A DNA stretch of 64,000 nucleotides from JBBDWJ01 sp963824095 (GCA_963824095.1 CAWGNS010000007.1:434001-498000), one strand, 5' to 3'. Counted from the stretch's first letter, positions 8,691 to 17,284 are shown. Notes: a model not told the origin generated them from the letters alone. Numbers and translations: made by a program.

Positions 8691-9653
8691 GTGACCGCAC
8701 AAGAGCAACAACCCTACCTCAACACACGAGAGGATTCACCCTTGCAGTTTCTGGGTCTGCCGACTTGGTTGAGGTCGACGGGCCAAACCACGCGGGGGGC
8801 CTTCGGCCTGGTGGAGCAATCGATGCCGCCCGGGTTCGCGTCGCCCTATCACACGCACCATCTCGAAGACGAAGCGTTTTATGTGCTGGAAGGAGAAATC
8901 TCTTTCGTCTGCGGCGGAAAATGGCTCGCGGCCGGGCCGGGAGCGTTCGTCTACGGGCCGCGTGAAATCCCTCACGGCTTCCAGGTGGAAGGCCCCGCCC
9001 CGGCCCGGATGCTGCTGATCTGTACCCCCGCCGGTTTCGAACAGTTCGTCGTGGAGATGAGCGAGCCAGCAGCAGACCCGCTGTCGCCGCCGTCGCCGCC
9101 CGACATGGCGAAACTCGCCGCCGTGGCGGCGAAATATCAGGTTGAGCTTCACGGCCCGCTGCCTGAGCGGCAGCGAGCAAATGGCGGCATAAAGACCAGC
9201 ACAGCTGACGGCGGCACCTCGAAGCAAGGTACCGTGGCGGCCGATCCCACCGGCCACAAAGAGTTGAACCTTCGCTGGATTGAGGCTTTCAACCAGCGCG
9301 ACTGGCCGTTGGAAGCCTCCTTTCGCAGCGCCGGCTTCCAGGCGTTCCTGTCGGGCTCCAAGGAGCCGCTCAACGCCGACGGCTGGGCGGGCTTCATGGC
9401 CAGCATCACGGCGGCGTTTCCCGACGCCCACATTTCCCTCGACACGGCCATCGCCGAAGGCGACACCGTGGCCAGCCGTTGGACGATTCGCGGCACCCAC
9501 CGTGGCGAGTTCCAGGGCATGCCGCCGACCGGAAACGCGTTCGCGGCGCCGGGGATCGACTTCAGCCGCATTGCGGACGGCCGGGTCGCCGAGCACTGGG
9601 CGCAGTTCGACATGATGAGCCTGCTGCAACAGATCGGCGCGATGCCCGGCTAG
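8691..9653 (+). CDS. cupin domain-SnoaL-like (ester cyclase) fusion protein
   Basis: A 320-residue two-domain protein. Residues about 15-130 form a cupin_2 domain with the metal-binding pattern HTHHLEDEAFYVLEGE and the second motif GPREIPHGFQ. Residues about 190-310 form a SnoaL/ester-cyclase-like fold (LNLRWIEAFNQRDW ... GEFQGMPPTGN ... GRVAEHWAQFD). A linker of about 50 residues separates them. The GTG start at 8691 is supported by AAAGGAGAG about 6 bp upstream; a frame-open extension upstream runs into the divergent sigma gene and is rejected. Substrate unknown; small-molecule isomerisation, cyclisation or oxidation is typical of these folds. Divergent from the sigma/anti-sigma pair. Confidence 0.85.
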   Translation: MTAQEQQPYLNTREDSPLQFLGLPTWLRSTGQTTRGAFGLVEQSMPPGFASPYHTHHLEDEAFYVLEGEISFVCGGKWLAAGPGAFVYGPREIPHGFQVEGPAPARMLLICTPAGFEQFVVEMSEPAADPLSPPSPPDMAKLAAVAAKYQVELHGPLPERQRANGGIKTSTADGGTSKQGTVAADPTGHKELNLRWIEAFNQRDWPLEASFRSAGFQAFLSGSKEPLNADGWAGFMASITAAFPDAHISLDTAIAEGDTVASRWTIRGTHRGEFQGMPPTGNAFAAPGIDFSRIADGRVAEHWAQFDMMSLLQQIGAMPG

Positions 9654-9675
9654 CGGCCGGCAAGTAGCGGACGCC

Positions 9676-10353
9676 TCAGGCCGGGTCCTTCCACTTCAAC
9701 TCGGCGTCGGCGCGGCGCACGTAGTTGGCGTCGACGGCCTCGGGTGGCTGGGTCTCGCCGCGCGCGTGCCGTTCGCCGGCCAGCCTGGCGATAGCAGCGG
9801 CCAGTGGCTCGCCGGCCGTTGTGTAGCTCCATTGGTCACCCGGCTGGCGCTCGGCGACGCTGCCCGGCTCGAAGATGCCGGGGCTTTGGGCGATGAAGGT
9901 GACTTCGCGGCCGGCCAGCGGGCCCAGAAACGTTTCCCAGGCAATAGCGGATTCTTCGACGACCGGACGAAGCTGCTCGTCGTAGACGGCGGTGAACACT
10001 TCGCCGCGCCGGGCATCGAGCACCGCGGCGCGATAGCGCCCTTGGGCGAGCGATGCCAGCGCCAGCAGGTTCGAGACGGCCGCCACAGGCTTGCCGTGAA
10101 CTTCGGCGAACGCCTTCACGGCGGTGAGGCCGACGCGAATTCCGGTGAACGAGCCGGGGCCCGAGGCGGCCGCGTAGCAGTCGATGTCGGCCAGGGTTAC
10201 GTCGTGGCGCCTCAGCAGTTCGGCGATGAGTTGGTAAAGGACTTGGCCGAAGCCGTCGGGGGCTTCGACCGGCGCCGCCTCAAGGACGGCGCCGTCGCGG
10301 GCAAGCGCCAGGCTACCCTGGCGGCTGGTGGTGTCGAGGGCGAGAATCAGCAT
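9676..10353 (-). CDS. tsaB: TsaB, tRNA N6-threonylcarbamoyladenosine biosynthesis protein
   Basis: Inactive ASKHA-fold partner of TsaD needed to make t6A37 on ANN-decoding tRNAs, acting in the cytoplasm. The 225-residue sequence starts MLILALDTTSRQGSLAL, as TsaB/YeaZ does, and has the conserved YAAASGPGSFTGIRVGLTAVKAFA segment near residues 60-85 used in dimer contacts. Length is normal. Convergent with the cupin gene (22 bp apart) and followed downstream by a repeat-containing gap. Confidence 0.95.
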   Translation of the reverse strand: MLILALDTTSRQGSLALARDGAVLEAAPVEAPDGFGQVLYQLIAELLRRHDVTLADIDCYAAASGPGSFTGIRVGLTAVKAFAEVHGKPVAAVSNLLALASLAQGRYRAAVLDARRGEVFTAVYDEQLRPVVEESAIAWETFLGPLAGREVTFIAQSPGIFEPGSVAERQPGDQWSYTTAGEPLAAAIARLAGERHARGETQPPEAVDANYVRRADAELKWKDPA

Positions 10354-10492
10354 TGTGCGTTAGACAATTGTGACAAGAGCCGGGCGGTTGTTGCCGGGTT
10401 TCGTTGTTGGTTGCGGATTCCGGGTTGCCAGGTTCGGGCTCTTCGCGGATACGCGATCGTTGTGGGTCAGTGCGGCGTTGAGCCTCGCCGCC

Positions 10493-10533
10493 GCCACGGC
10501 GAGGGACAGGCGGTAGCGCCTGTCTCTACCGAA
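10493..10533. repeat. palindromic intergenic repeat (GGTAGAGACAGGCG family)
   Basis: Read on the minus strand this gives GGTAGAGACAGGCG, three bases, CGCCTGTCC, then TCGCCGTG. The same order, GGTAGAGACAGGCG-CGCCTGTCC-TCGCCGTG, is present on the plus strand at 27030-27064. The strong stem and the two intergenic copies indicate a REP-like element. Confidence 0.6.
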
Positions 10534-10568
10534 CGCCTGCCTCTCGTGTGCCTATCCTTGCTTCTCTC

Positions 10569-12494
10569 CTACTTCTTTTCGTCCGTCTCTTTCTTCTCCG
10601 CGGAGGCGGATCCCGGCGCCGCCAGGCGGTAGGGCTTGAAGGCTTCGAAGACGCGCCCGGCTCCGTCGACCCCCACCAGGCGCACCTGCAAGGTGGCGGG
10701 GTAATGGTCGGCGAGCCGTTCGGGCACCGCGAAGCGGCCGAACTGCGCTGTGCCCAGCACGCGAGCTCCGACGCCCGAGCCGGCGACTTCCACCGTCCAT
10801 AGCCAATAGATCTTCTTCGCCGCGTGGGTGTCTTTGGTCAGCGTGGCATTGAATTCGTATTCCTGGCCGGCCACCAGTTCCTCGCGGTCGGGGAGTTGAA
10901 TCTTGAACGGCAGGTCGGCGTTGGCGGTCTCGATCGTCTTCACCTTCACCTTGCGCGACTCCAGATAGAACGACTTGTTGAAGTTCTCCTTCTTGCCCTC
11001 GCGCCGCACGTAGAGCACCCAGTCGTGGGCATCGTCGGGCGGGTTGCCGCGGAAGCGCTCGCCGTTGAATTTGTCTTTCTGGTCAAGCCAGGTGCCGTCG
11101 ATCGGGTTGAACCAGCTCACGTCGTACTTGTGCTTGGGGATCAGCAGCTCGACAGGACCCGGTTTCTCGACATAGACGGTGTATTCGATGCCTTCCGGCT
11201 TTTCTTCTTCGTAGGGGATCACTTGCAGTCCCAGGGCTTCCCCGCCCTCGACGCGATAGTAAGGCAATAGGTCGAAGTAGCGCGTCTGCTCGAAATACTC
11301 GCGCAGGTGCTGCGCGTATTGCACGCCGGGGGCGTCGAGGAAGCGCGGATCGACCGACAAGGTGCCGCCGCCGTAGATGCCGGTGTTGCCGTAGGTGACG
11401 TACTGGCCGTGCACTGCGGCGCGCCACATGCGGTGGCGGAACTCGTCGCTATCGACGTGGTTGGGCTGCGACTTGCCCGCGCCGCTATCCTCGTCGGCGA
11501 ATTCGGCGTTGACCACCGGCGCGCCGTGCAACTCGTAGTCGACCGTCGCCAGATCGACGTCCGAGGACTGCTGCACGATGTAGGTCATCCAGCCGTCGGC
11601 CAGCAGCGGGCTCGAGGTCTTCAAGGTGTCGGTCGAGCACGGATGATGATAAGGATCCCAGCGGTCGATGTGCTCGTAGATCTCCTTGAGGAAGGCGCGG
11701 CCGTCTTCGTATTCCTCGAACGCCTGCACGCCCTGCCAGGTGATGTTGTAGGCTCCGTAGCGGGCCACCAGGTAGCGGGCATAGCGCTCGCGCTGCTGGC
11801 GCTTGGGCAACAGCTCGGCAAGTTGATTGTGGCCGCCGCCCAGGATGAGATCGTAGATGATGCCCTTCTGATTCATGTAGAGCACGCGCTTGTCGACCTC
11901 GCGGAAATACTCGGGCAGCGGCATTTCGGGATCGGCGAGCACCTTGCGTGCGTTTTCATCGCGGCCCAGCACGAGACCGCGCAGGTGATTGAACTTCTGC
12001 TCCGCGCGCGCGTCGACCAGCTTCTGAAACACGTCCCAGGGGATGGTCGCCAGCGGGTAGCAGGTATCGCCGAGCCAGTAGTGCGGCGTGTTCTCCTGTT
12101 GGTATTTGAAAAAGCGCGTGTTAAAGACTTCGATGAAGCCGGGCGAGCGGGCAGCGGTGGCCTCGAAGCTGGCGATTTTCTTGTCGACGCTGGGCAGGTT
12201 GGAAATGATGCGAAAATCCCAGCGGCCCTCGAAGTCGGGCGCAAAGCGCAGCTTGAACGAGCGGCCGCCGTCCCAGAAGCCCGGCATGACCTTGGTGGTG
12301 CCGCCTTTGGGCGAGCGAAATTCCGCGCGCACCTCGACCGTCATGTAGGGGTTGGGGAACTTAGCTGCTTCCTCCGCGGTCATCTCGAACGAGATCTCGC
12401 AAGGTTCGTAGACCGGCGTCGGCGGGCAGACCTCGATGGCGCGCGCCGGCAGCCCGAGCAGCAGGAACAAGCTAAGACTCGCCAGCAAACGCAT
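10569..12494 (-). CDS. secreted DUF5060/DUF4038-type putative glycoside hydrolase
   Basis: Predicted exported polysaccharide-active enzyme of 641 residues. A signal peptide (MRLLASLSLFLLLGLPARA) is followed by a DUF5060-like beta domain (about residues 20-110), a central TIM-barrel-like region resembling DUF4038/apiosidase families (HYWLGDTCYPLA ... VVNAEFADEDSG, with Glu of the latter a catalytic candidate), then a beta domain with SWFNPIDGTWLDQ as in the C-terminal module that follows DUF4038. The end is acidic/basic low complexity (EKKETDEKK). I choose the ATG at 12494 because it begins the signal peptide; the 99-residue frame-open extension reads into an intergenic repeat (peptide ADARGSD). 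Substrate is not predictable. Confidence 0.75.
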   Translation of the reverse strand: MRLLASLSLFLLLGLPARAIEVCPPTPVYEPCEISFEMTAEEAAKFPNPYMTVEVRAEFRSPKGGTTKVMPGFWDGGRSFKLRFAPDFEGRWDFRIISNLPSVDKKIASFEATAARSPGFIEVFNTRFFKYQQENTPHYWLGDTCYPLATIPWDVFQKLVDARAEQKFNHLRGLVLGRDENARKVLADPEMPLPEYFREVDKRVLYMNQKGIIYDLILGGGHNQLAELLPKRQQRERYARYLVARYGAYNITWQGVQAFEEYEDGRAFLKEIYEHIDRWDPYHHPCSTDTLKTSSPLLADGWMTYIVQQSSDVDLATVDYELHGAPVVNAEFADEDSGAGKSQPNHVDSDEFRHRMWRAAVHGQYVTYGNTGIYGGGTLSVDPRFLDAPGVQYAQHLREYFEQTRYFDLLPYYRVEGGEALGLQVIPYEEEKPEGIEYTVYVEKPGPVELLIPKHKYDVSWFNPIDGTWLDQKDKFNGERFRGNPPDDAHDWVLYVRREGKKENFNKSFYLESRKVKVKTIETANADLPFKIQLPDREELVAGQEYEFNATLTKDTHAAKKIYWLWTVEVAGSGVGARVLGTAQFGRFAVPERLADHYPATLQVRLVGVDGAGRVFEAFKPYRLAAPGSASAEKKETDEKK

Positions 12495-12889
12495 ACCGTG
12501 AGGATAAAACGCCGGCCCCCCAGGCGCAATGTGAGCCGGGCCGGGCAGTTCGGAACAGAGCCGTGCAGGTGCCGCGGGGTCGGGACCCCTGGTCCGGGCC
12601 CGGGACCGGGTTGAGAACCGAACGATAGCCAACCCGCCGCAGGTTCGCACAAGCCGATCCGAGCCGCGCGCGTCAGCAAGCGGTAGCCGCGATCCGTTCA
12701 ATCGGCATGAGGGCCGACACGGCGTAAATGCGGGCACAAATCTTGGCCCATCGCACGGCGCAATCCGACAGCAATCGCCGCCGATCAGCAATGCCCCCGC
12801 CGATAGAACCGCTCGCCGCCACCGCTTGCTCGCGTGCGCGGCTCGGATTGGCTCGTGCGGATTCGCGGCTATAATTGGAACTGGTCCGG
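12495..12889. other. divergent intergenic region with GC-rich palindromes and a repeat copy
   Basis: This 395-bp gap separates the secreted hydrolase from the DsbA-like gene. It holds nested GGGTCC/GGGCCC palindromes at about 12574-12615 and one copy of the GAGCCGCG-GCGTCAGC repeat at about 12660-12690, the source of the spurious ADARGS peptide. A good promoter for the right-hand gene lies at its end. No gene is seen. Confidence 0.5.
12848..12875 (+). promoter_or_regulatory. sigma-70-like promoter of the DsbA-like gene
   Basis: TTGGCT at 12848-12853, a 16-bp spacer and a perfect TATAAT at 12870-12875. Transcription would begin near 12882, about 8 nt before the ATG at 12890, so the mRNA leader would be very short. 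The -35 matches consensus at only four of six positions. Confidence 0.5.
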
Positions 12890-13558
12890 ATGACTACGAG
12901 GTTTCGTCGATCCTTCCACCTCCGGCGCGGCTTTTTCGCGGCCCGCAAGCCGCTGCCGCGTCTGCTTGGCGCGTCGGTTTGCGGCGCTTGGCTGATTGTG
13001 ATGTCGCTTGCCGGTATGAATGCCCAGGAACTGCCCATTGAGGGCAACGCTGCCTCCGCCGTGCGTGTGGTCGAGTACGAGGACCTGGCGTGCGGCGATT
13101 GCGCCAACTACCGCACGATGCTCGACGAGCAGCTGCTGCCGCAATTCAAGGACCGCGTGGCCTTCGTGCACAAAGATTTTCCGCTGCCCAAGCATGTGTG
13201 GGCGGCGCGGGCGGCCGTCGCGGGCCGCTTTTTCGCCTCCAAGGACCGCGAGGTGGCTTTGGCCTTCCGCAGCTACTGCCTGGTCCACCGCTACGAGATC
13301 ACCAACGACAATTTCGGCGAAAAACTCGCCGCGTTCGCAAGCGAGCGCGGCCTCGATCCTAAAGAAGCGGTGGCCTCGCTCGACAACAAAGAGCTGCAAC
13401 AGCTCGTCAACCACGATTTTCAGGAAGGCGTGGCGCGCGGCGTCTCGAAAACGCCCACCGTCTACGTCGGCCGCAAGCCGTTCATCGAGAGTTTCGCGGT
13501 CGAAGACATTTCCGCAGCGATCGAACAGGCGCTGTCCGCCGCACCCTCTCCGCAGTGA
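12890..13558 (+). CDS. DsbA-like thiol-disulfide oxidoreductase (thioredoxin_4 family)
   Basis: Predicted membrane-anchored or exported disulfide oxidoreductase of 222 residues. A basic N-terminus and a hydrophobic stretch (about residues 25-45) precede a thioredoxin fold with the redox motif CGDC at residues 68-71 (EYEDLACGDC), the DsbA-type helical insertion, and a cis-proline motif KTPTVYVGRKPF near the C-terminus. Resembles the BdbD/DsbA thioredoxin_4 group that oxidises exported proteins. The ATG at 12890 follows a TATAAT box closely; GTG at 12875 overlaps that box and is rejected. Followed 22 bp later by an SDR gene that may be co-transcribed, with no functional link evident. Confidence 0.85.
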   Translation: MTTRFRRSFHLRRGFFAARKPLPRLLGASVCGAWLIVMSLAGMNAQELPIEGNAASAVRVVEYEDLACGDCANYRTMLDEQLLPQFKDRVAFVHKDFPLPKHVWAARAAVAGRFFASKDREVALAFRSYCLVHRYEITNDNFGEKLAAFASERGLDPKEAVASLDNKELQQLVNHDFQEGVARGVSKTPTVYVGRKPFIESFAVEDISAAIEQALSAAPSPQ

Positions 13559-13580
13559 ACCGTACCCGGCAATTCAAGCA

Positions 13581-14336
13581 ATGAGTGAAACCCCTACGAA
13601 CGGCCGCCCCGTCGCGATCGTCACCGGAGCAAGCCGCGGCATCGGCCGGGGCATCGCGACCGAGCTGGCGGCGACCCATCGCCTGATCGCCACCTACCGC
13701 GGCCGCGAAGACGCCGCGCTTACCTTGCAGCAGGAAACCGGCGCGGAAATCTTCCGGCTCGACATCGCCTCGGCGGCCGACCGCCAGGCGCTGCTGGCGT
13801 TTTGCCAGGAAAAGTTCGGCCGCCTGGATCTGCTGGTCAACAACGCCGGTATGGCGCCGCGCGTGCGCGCCGATCTGCTCGAGGCGAGCGAGGAAAGCTT
13901 CGACGAGCTGATCGCCACCAACCTCAAAGGGCCGTACTTTCTCACACAAGCGGCCGGGCGCTGGATGCGCGAACAGCAAACGGGCCGCATCGTGTTCATT
14001 ACTTCGATCTCGGCCTACACCTCGTCAACCAACCGCGGCGAGTATTGCGTATCGAAGGCCGGCCTGAGCATGACGGTGCAGCTTTTCGCCGACCGCCTGG
14101 CCGCCGAAGGCGTCACCGTGTTCGAGATCCGCCCCGGCGTCATCGAGACCGACATGGTGGCGCCGGTGAAAGCGAAATACGACAAGCTGGTGGCCGACGG
14201 AATCTTCCCGCAACCGCGCCTGGGCAAGCCCGCCGACATCGCCAAAGCCGTGCGGGCTATCGCCGACGGATTGCTGGACTACTCGACGGGCCAAGTGCTC
14301 GATGTGGACGGCGGGTTCCACTTGCGGCGGCTTTAG
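13581..14336 (+). CDS. short-chain dehydrogenase/reductase, FabG-like
   Basis: NAD(P)-dependent SDR of 251 residues. It has the cofactor motif TGASRGIGRG at about residues 15-24, NNAGMA at about 90, the catalytic Ser in ITSISAYTSS, the YxxxK pair in EYCVSKAG and the C-terminal GQVLDVDGGFH typical of ketoacyl-reductase/glucose dehydrogenase-like SDRs. Length is normal. The ATG at 13581 starts the conserved region; the same frame is open far upstream only as an out-of-frame shadow of the DsbA-like gene. Substrate cannot be told from sequence. The standalone location (no fab genes nearby) argues against a core fatty-acid role. Confidence 0.9.
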   Translation: MSETPTNGRPVAIVTGASRGIGRGIATELAATHRLIATYRGREDAALTLQQETGAEIFRLDIASAADRQALLAFCQEKFGRLDLLVNNAGMAPRVRADLLEASEESFDELIATNLKGPYFLTQAAGRWMREQQTGRIVFITSISAYTSSTNRGEYCVSKAGLSMTVQLFADRLAAEGVTVFEIRPGVIETDMVAPVKAKYDKLVADGIFPQPRLGKPADIAKAVRAIADGLLDYSTGQVLDVDGGFHLRRL

Positions 14337-14387
14337 CGCGGGATGACGGCCAGGGCGGTTTGTCGTTCAGGCAGTCTGCCCCGGGCG

Positions 14388-14593
14388 TGGCACAGGCAAT
14401 CCTGCCTGTGCTCCGGAGTCGACCTTTTCGCATTCCCCGCCAATGTGGCGCGGGCCTCTGGCCGGCAGGGCCGACCTGGAGGTCGGCCTTCCCTTGCTCT
14501 TTTCCCCTCACCCCCGATAGATCCGGTCTACCGACGTAGAAGGAAACGTCGGCCCCGCAGGCCGACGCAGCCGGCCGGAGGCCCGCGCCACAG
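14388..14593. repeat. composite intergenic repeat: GGCACAGGCAATCCTGCCTGTGC unit plus long inverted arms
   Basis: Two elements lie in tandem. The unit at 14388-14412 (TGGCACAGGCAAT then CCTGCCTGTGCT) is a stem-loop with a close relative at 37701-37725. The arms at 14444-14489 (TGTGGCGCGGGCCT ... GGCCGGC) and 14548-14593 (GCCGGCC ... AGGCCCGCGCCACA) are inverted copies of about 45 bp. A further partial arm is at about 27206-27233. No transposase is nearby. Confidence 0.65.
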
Positions 14594-14596
14594 TAC

Positions 14597-15919
14597 TTAC
14601 ACCAGCAGGTCCAGCGCAATCGCGTCGTGGTCGGAGAGCGGCACGGCGCGGCCTTCGCGCAGGTCGTGCACGACCTCGGGGTGTTCGCATTTGAGCTTGC
14701 GCGTGGCGAACCAGTCGATCTTCAGCGGGCATTGGCCGTTGTGGTTGCGCAGCGCCCAGCGGATGAAAGCGAAGCACCAGCCCGGCACCCACTCGTTCAG
14801 GTTCTTGTGCGTCTTGACGTCCTCCACGTCGTAGGATGTCGTCCTCTCTCCGAGCACATTACAGCTTCGGTATTCGAAGCCGCGGCTTTCGAGCAGCGTG
14901 AACAGCTCGCGCTCGAAGTGCCGGTAGGGATGCAGGTAGTGGTTGCGGATGACCTTGTCGGGTCCCATGAAGACCCGCAGCCAGAAACCCATGATCGCCC
15001 GGAAGGCACTCGATGAATTGTAAGTGGTGGTGTTCCAGTCGCCGCCGATCATGGCCGGGCCGCTGCCGCGCAAGGCGTTGAGCACGTCGCGCATCTGGTT
15101 GTGGCGGTGGCGCTGGCTCGACTGCGCGTCCAGGTGAACCGAAACGGCCTCGAGTTCGTAGTTGGGAAACACCACTTCGGCGACGATCGCGGTCTGGCGG
15201 CCGAGGCGCTTCTCGCGGCCCTTCATCTTGTCCTTGCCGTTGCGCAGCGGAATCGCGCGGACGTTCCGCAGCGGGTAGCGGCTGAGAATCGCGTTGCCGT
15301 GCAAGCCCAGGTCGTTGGCGCCCTCGACGTGATGCTCGACGCCGGCGCCCTTGGCGAGATTGAGGTAGCAGGGAGCGAAGGCGAAGTGCATCTGCAGCTC
15401 GCGCGCCAGTTCCTGGGCCACCGCGTGGTTGGACGACCGCGCCATCCCGACATCGGTCTCGGTGAGCAGCAGCACGTCGGCCCCGGCCAGCCGGGGATGG
15501 CTCTTGAGGGCTTCGAGCTGCCCCTCGAACTGGATGCCGCGCTCCAGATTCCAGGCGACGATGCGGTAGCGCGACCGCGCCGGCGCGGCGGCGCGGGTGT
15601 AATCGCCGGTTTCGGGCGACTCCAGCACGGCGTGGACGCGATCCTCCAACGACAAATAAAGCGGATCGCTTTCCAACTCCGGCGTCGAGCCGTGACGAGC
15701 CAGTTGCGGGAAGTGCGGGGCCAGCTCTTCGCGGATGATGCGGTACACCGCGTCCACCGGCGGCCGGGCGGCGGGCTGCGCGGCTGGCATCGGTTGGTCC
15801 GCCTGGATGGGGTTGCCGGCTTGGATCGGTTTCGCTGCCACGTTGGGAACGCCTGACTTTCCATTGAACCACGACCGGGGCCCGCGTTTCCGCGGCGCGC
15901 TCCACCCAGCCGAACACAA
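14597..15919 (-). CDS. endonuclease/exonuclease/phosphatase family protein
   Basis: Metal-dependent phosphodiesterase of the EEP superfamily (440 residues). The core carries VAWNLERGIQFEG, the metal ligand region LLLTETDVGM, the asparagine/aspartate motif MIGGDWNTTT and the C-terminal LSDHDAIALDLLV, in the correct order. There is no signal peptide. About 110 residues precede the core (Pro/Ala-rich, then a helical region), longer than usual, and the exact start is uncertain: the first 40 residues are low complexity and a start near 15835 is possible. Substrate could be a nucleic acid, a sugar phosphate or a phospholipid. Not recognisable as ExoIII or APE1. Confidence 0.85.
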   Translation of the reverse strand: MCSAGWSAPRKRGPRSWFNGKSGVPNVAAKPIQAGNPIQADQPMPAAQPAARPPVDAVYRIIREELAPHFPQLARHGSTPELESDPLYLSLEDRVHAVLESPETGDYTRAAAPARSRYRIVAWNLERGIQFEGQLEALKSHPRLAGADVLLLTETDVGMARSSNHAVAQELARELQMHFAFAPCYLNLAKGAGVEHHVEGANDLGLHGNAILSRYPLRNVRAIPLRNGKDKMKGREKRLGRQTAIVAEVVFPNYELEAVSVHLDAQSSQRHRHNQMRDVLNALRGSGPAMIGGDWNTTTYNSSSAFRAIMGFWLRVFMGPDKVIRNHYLHPYRHFERELFTLLESRGFEYRSCNVLGERTTSYDVEDVKTHKNLNEWVPGWCFAFIRWALRNHNGQCPLKIDWFATRKLKCEHPEVVHDLREGRAVPLSDHDAIALDLLV

Positions 15920-16231
15920 AGCCGGGTCGGCGCGGCTGTGCTTCGGCGTGAAACGAAACAGGCGGCCCGGGACTCTGCGGATCGAGGTGTATGGACAGGC
16001 ACACGCGACGGCTGGCGGCCCCCTGCCCGGTTGGCTATACTATTCGCTGACCAGGGCTTCCCATCTCGTTAGCGGCGCTGAGTTATTTCTCGCTGTTGGA
16101 TCCCGCCAGCCTGTGATAAGATGGGGCCGTCTGTCTAAGCCGTAAGGGAACATACACCTCCACGGGTTCCCGCGGGCTTTAAGCCAAACCCCTGATGGTT
16201 CGGGGTGGGCCCAGCGGCTACAATCACCACA
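15920..16231. other. divergent intergenic region
   Basis: 312 bp between the EEP gene and the transporter pair. I see TTGGAT at 16096 with TAAGAT 15 bp further on as a weak promoter candidate and a short hairpin ACCCCTGATGGTTCGGGGT at about 16188-16206, but no gene. Confidence 0.4.
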
Positions 16232-16678
16232 ATGCTTGATTCAGAGATCGCCGTGCGGTCTTCGGATTCGCAATTTTCTTATCAGCCGATCGTGACGGCC
16301 TCCCCAGCAAGCGCCCCGCGCAATACCGCCTTCGAGTCCATCGCCCTGGTGGTGGTGTGCACGATTATCGGCGCCGCGGCGCAAATCCTGATGCGCCATG
16401 GGGCGGCTCACCTGGAGGGCTCGACAGCGGCCGGCCTGCTCAAGAACTGGGAGTTGATGGCGGGCTATGCCTGCCTGGCCGTCAACACCGGGCTGTTGAT
16501 CCTGGCGTTGCGGCACGGCGAGCTGTCGGTGCTGTATCCGATCATCGCCCTGACCTATGTGTGGGTCACGATTCTGTCGCCGATGTTCTTCGGCGATGTC
16601 ATCAATAGCTATAAGATCGCCGGTGTGGCCTTGATCGTGCTCGGGGTTTCGTTCATCGGCCTCGGCAGCCGCTCATGA
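16232..16678 (+). CDS. small four-helix DMT/SMR-like transporter subunit A
   Basis: A 148-residue protein with about 35 polar N-terminal residues and then four hydrophobic helices, the topology of SMR/half-EamA transporters. Visible features are VVVCTIIGAAAQILMRHGA at the first helix and ELSVLYPIIALTYVWVT, a common DMT motif, near helix 3. The gene overlaps the next, also a four-helix DMT protein, suggesting an obligate heterodimer as in ArnE/ArnF or MdtI/MdtJ. The ATG at 16232 is chosen; a GTG-type extension to 16205 adds nine residues. Substrate unknown. Confidence 0.8.
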   Translation: MLDSEIAVRSSDSQFSYQPIVTASPASAPRNTAFESIALVVVCTIIGAAAQILMRHGAAHLEGSTAAGLLKNWELMAGYACLAVNTGLLILALRHGELSVLYPIIALTYVWVTILSPMFFGDVINSYKIAGVALIVLGVSFIGLGSRS

Positions 16679-17022
16679 GAACTCCGTTTTCTTCCATGGT
16701 CCTGGTCTTCGTGGCGAGCGTCATCGGCTCGCTGGCGGCGGTGTTGCTCAAGTGCGGCGCCAACCGTCTGCGCAAACCCTACATTCGAGCCGCCACCTGG
16801 CTGGGCGCCGGAATCGGCTTGTTCTGCATCTCGTCGGTGTTCTACGTTTGGGGCCTCAAAGACGGCAGCCTCACGGTGCTGTATCCGATGGTTTCGCTGG
16901 GCTACGTATTTTCCCTGGTGTGGTCGCGGATTTTCTTCGGGGAGCCCTTCAACCGCCACAAAGTGATCGGCCTGGCGCTGGTGCTGCTCGGCGTTTTTTG
17001 CATCGGCCTGGGAAACGAGTAG
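16675..17022 (+). CDS. small four-helix DMT/SMR-like transporter subunit B
   Basis: Partner of the preceding gene, 115 residues with four membrane helices and GSLTVLYPMVSLGYVFSLVWS, clearly homologous to the corresponding stretch of subunit A, followed by a last helix LALVLLGVFCIGLG. The ATG overlaps the upstream TGA (ATGA), which supports translational coupling and an equal-stoichiometry heterodimer. Both subunits most resemble the ArnE/ArnF-like flippase or small multidrug group, but I cannot assign a substrate. Confidence 0.8.
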   Translation: MRTPFSSMVLVFVASVIGSLAAVLLKCGANRLRKPYIRAATWLGAGIGLFCISSVFYVWGLKDGSLTVLYPMVSLGYVFSLVWSRIFFGEPFNRHKVIGLALVLLGVFCIGLGNE

Positions 17023-17284
17023 CCAGTGGCGCAGGGCTCCGGCCTGCCCAAACAGCCTTGACCTACTCACACCGCAAGCGGGACGCGGCGACCCCAGCGG
17101 CCATCCACCCTATCCTTTGCAACCTTCCAACCGGCTTGATTGCGTCGGGGCCCTCCGTCCCGAGGAATCGGGACGCGGCAAACCTGGGGGTTCGCGCCAC
17201 CGGCGACGATTCGCTATCTCAGTGGGGCAAGCCCCTGGCCTGCCCAAACAGCCATGTCAGCAAGGAAGGAGCCATGGGCTTAGC

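Noticed and set aside
13020..13580. upstream part of the long frame that contains the SDR gene
   Set aside because: It is the out-of-frame shadow of the DsbA-like gene; SDR homology starts at the ATG at 13581.
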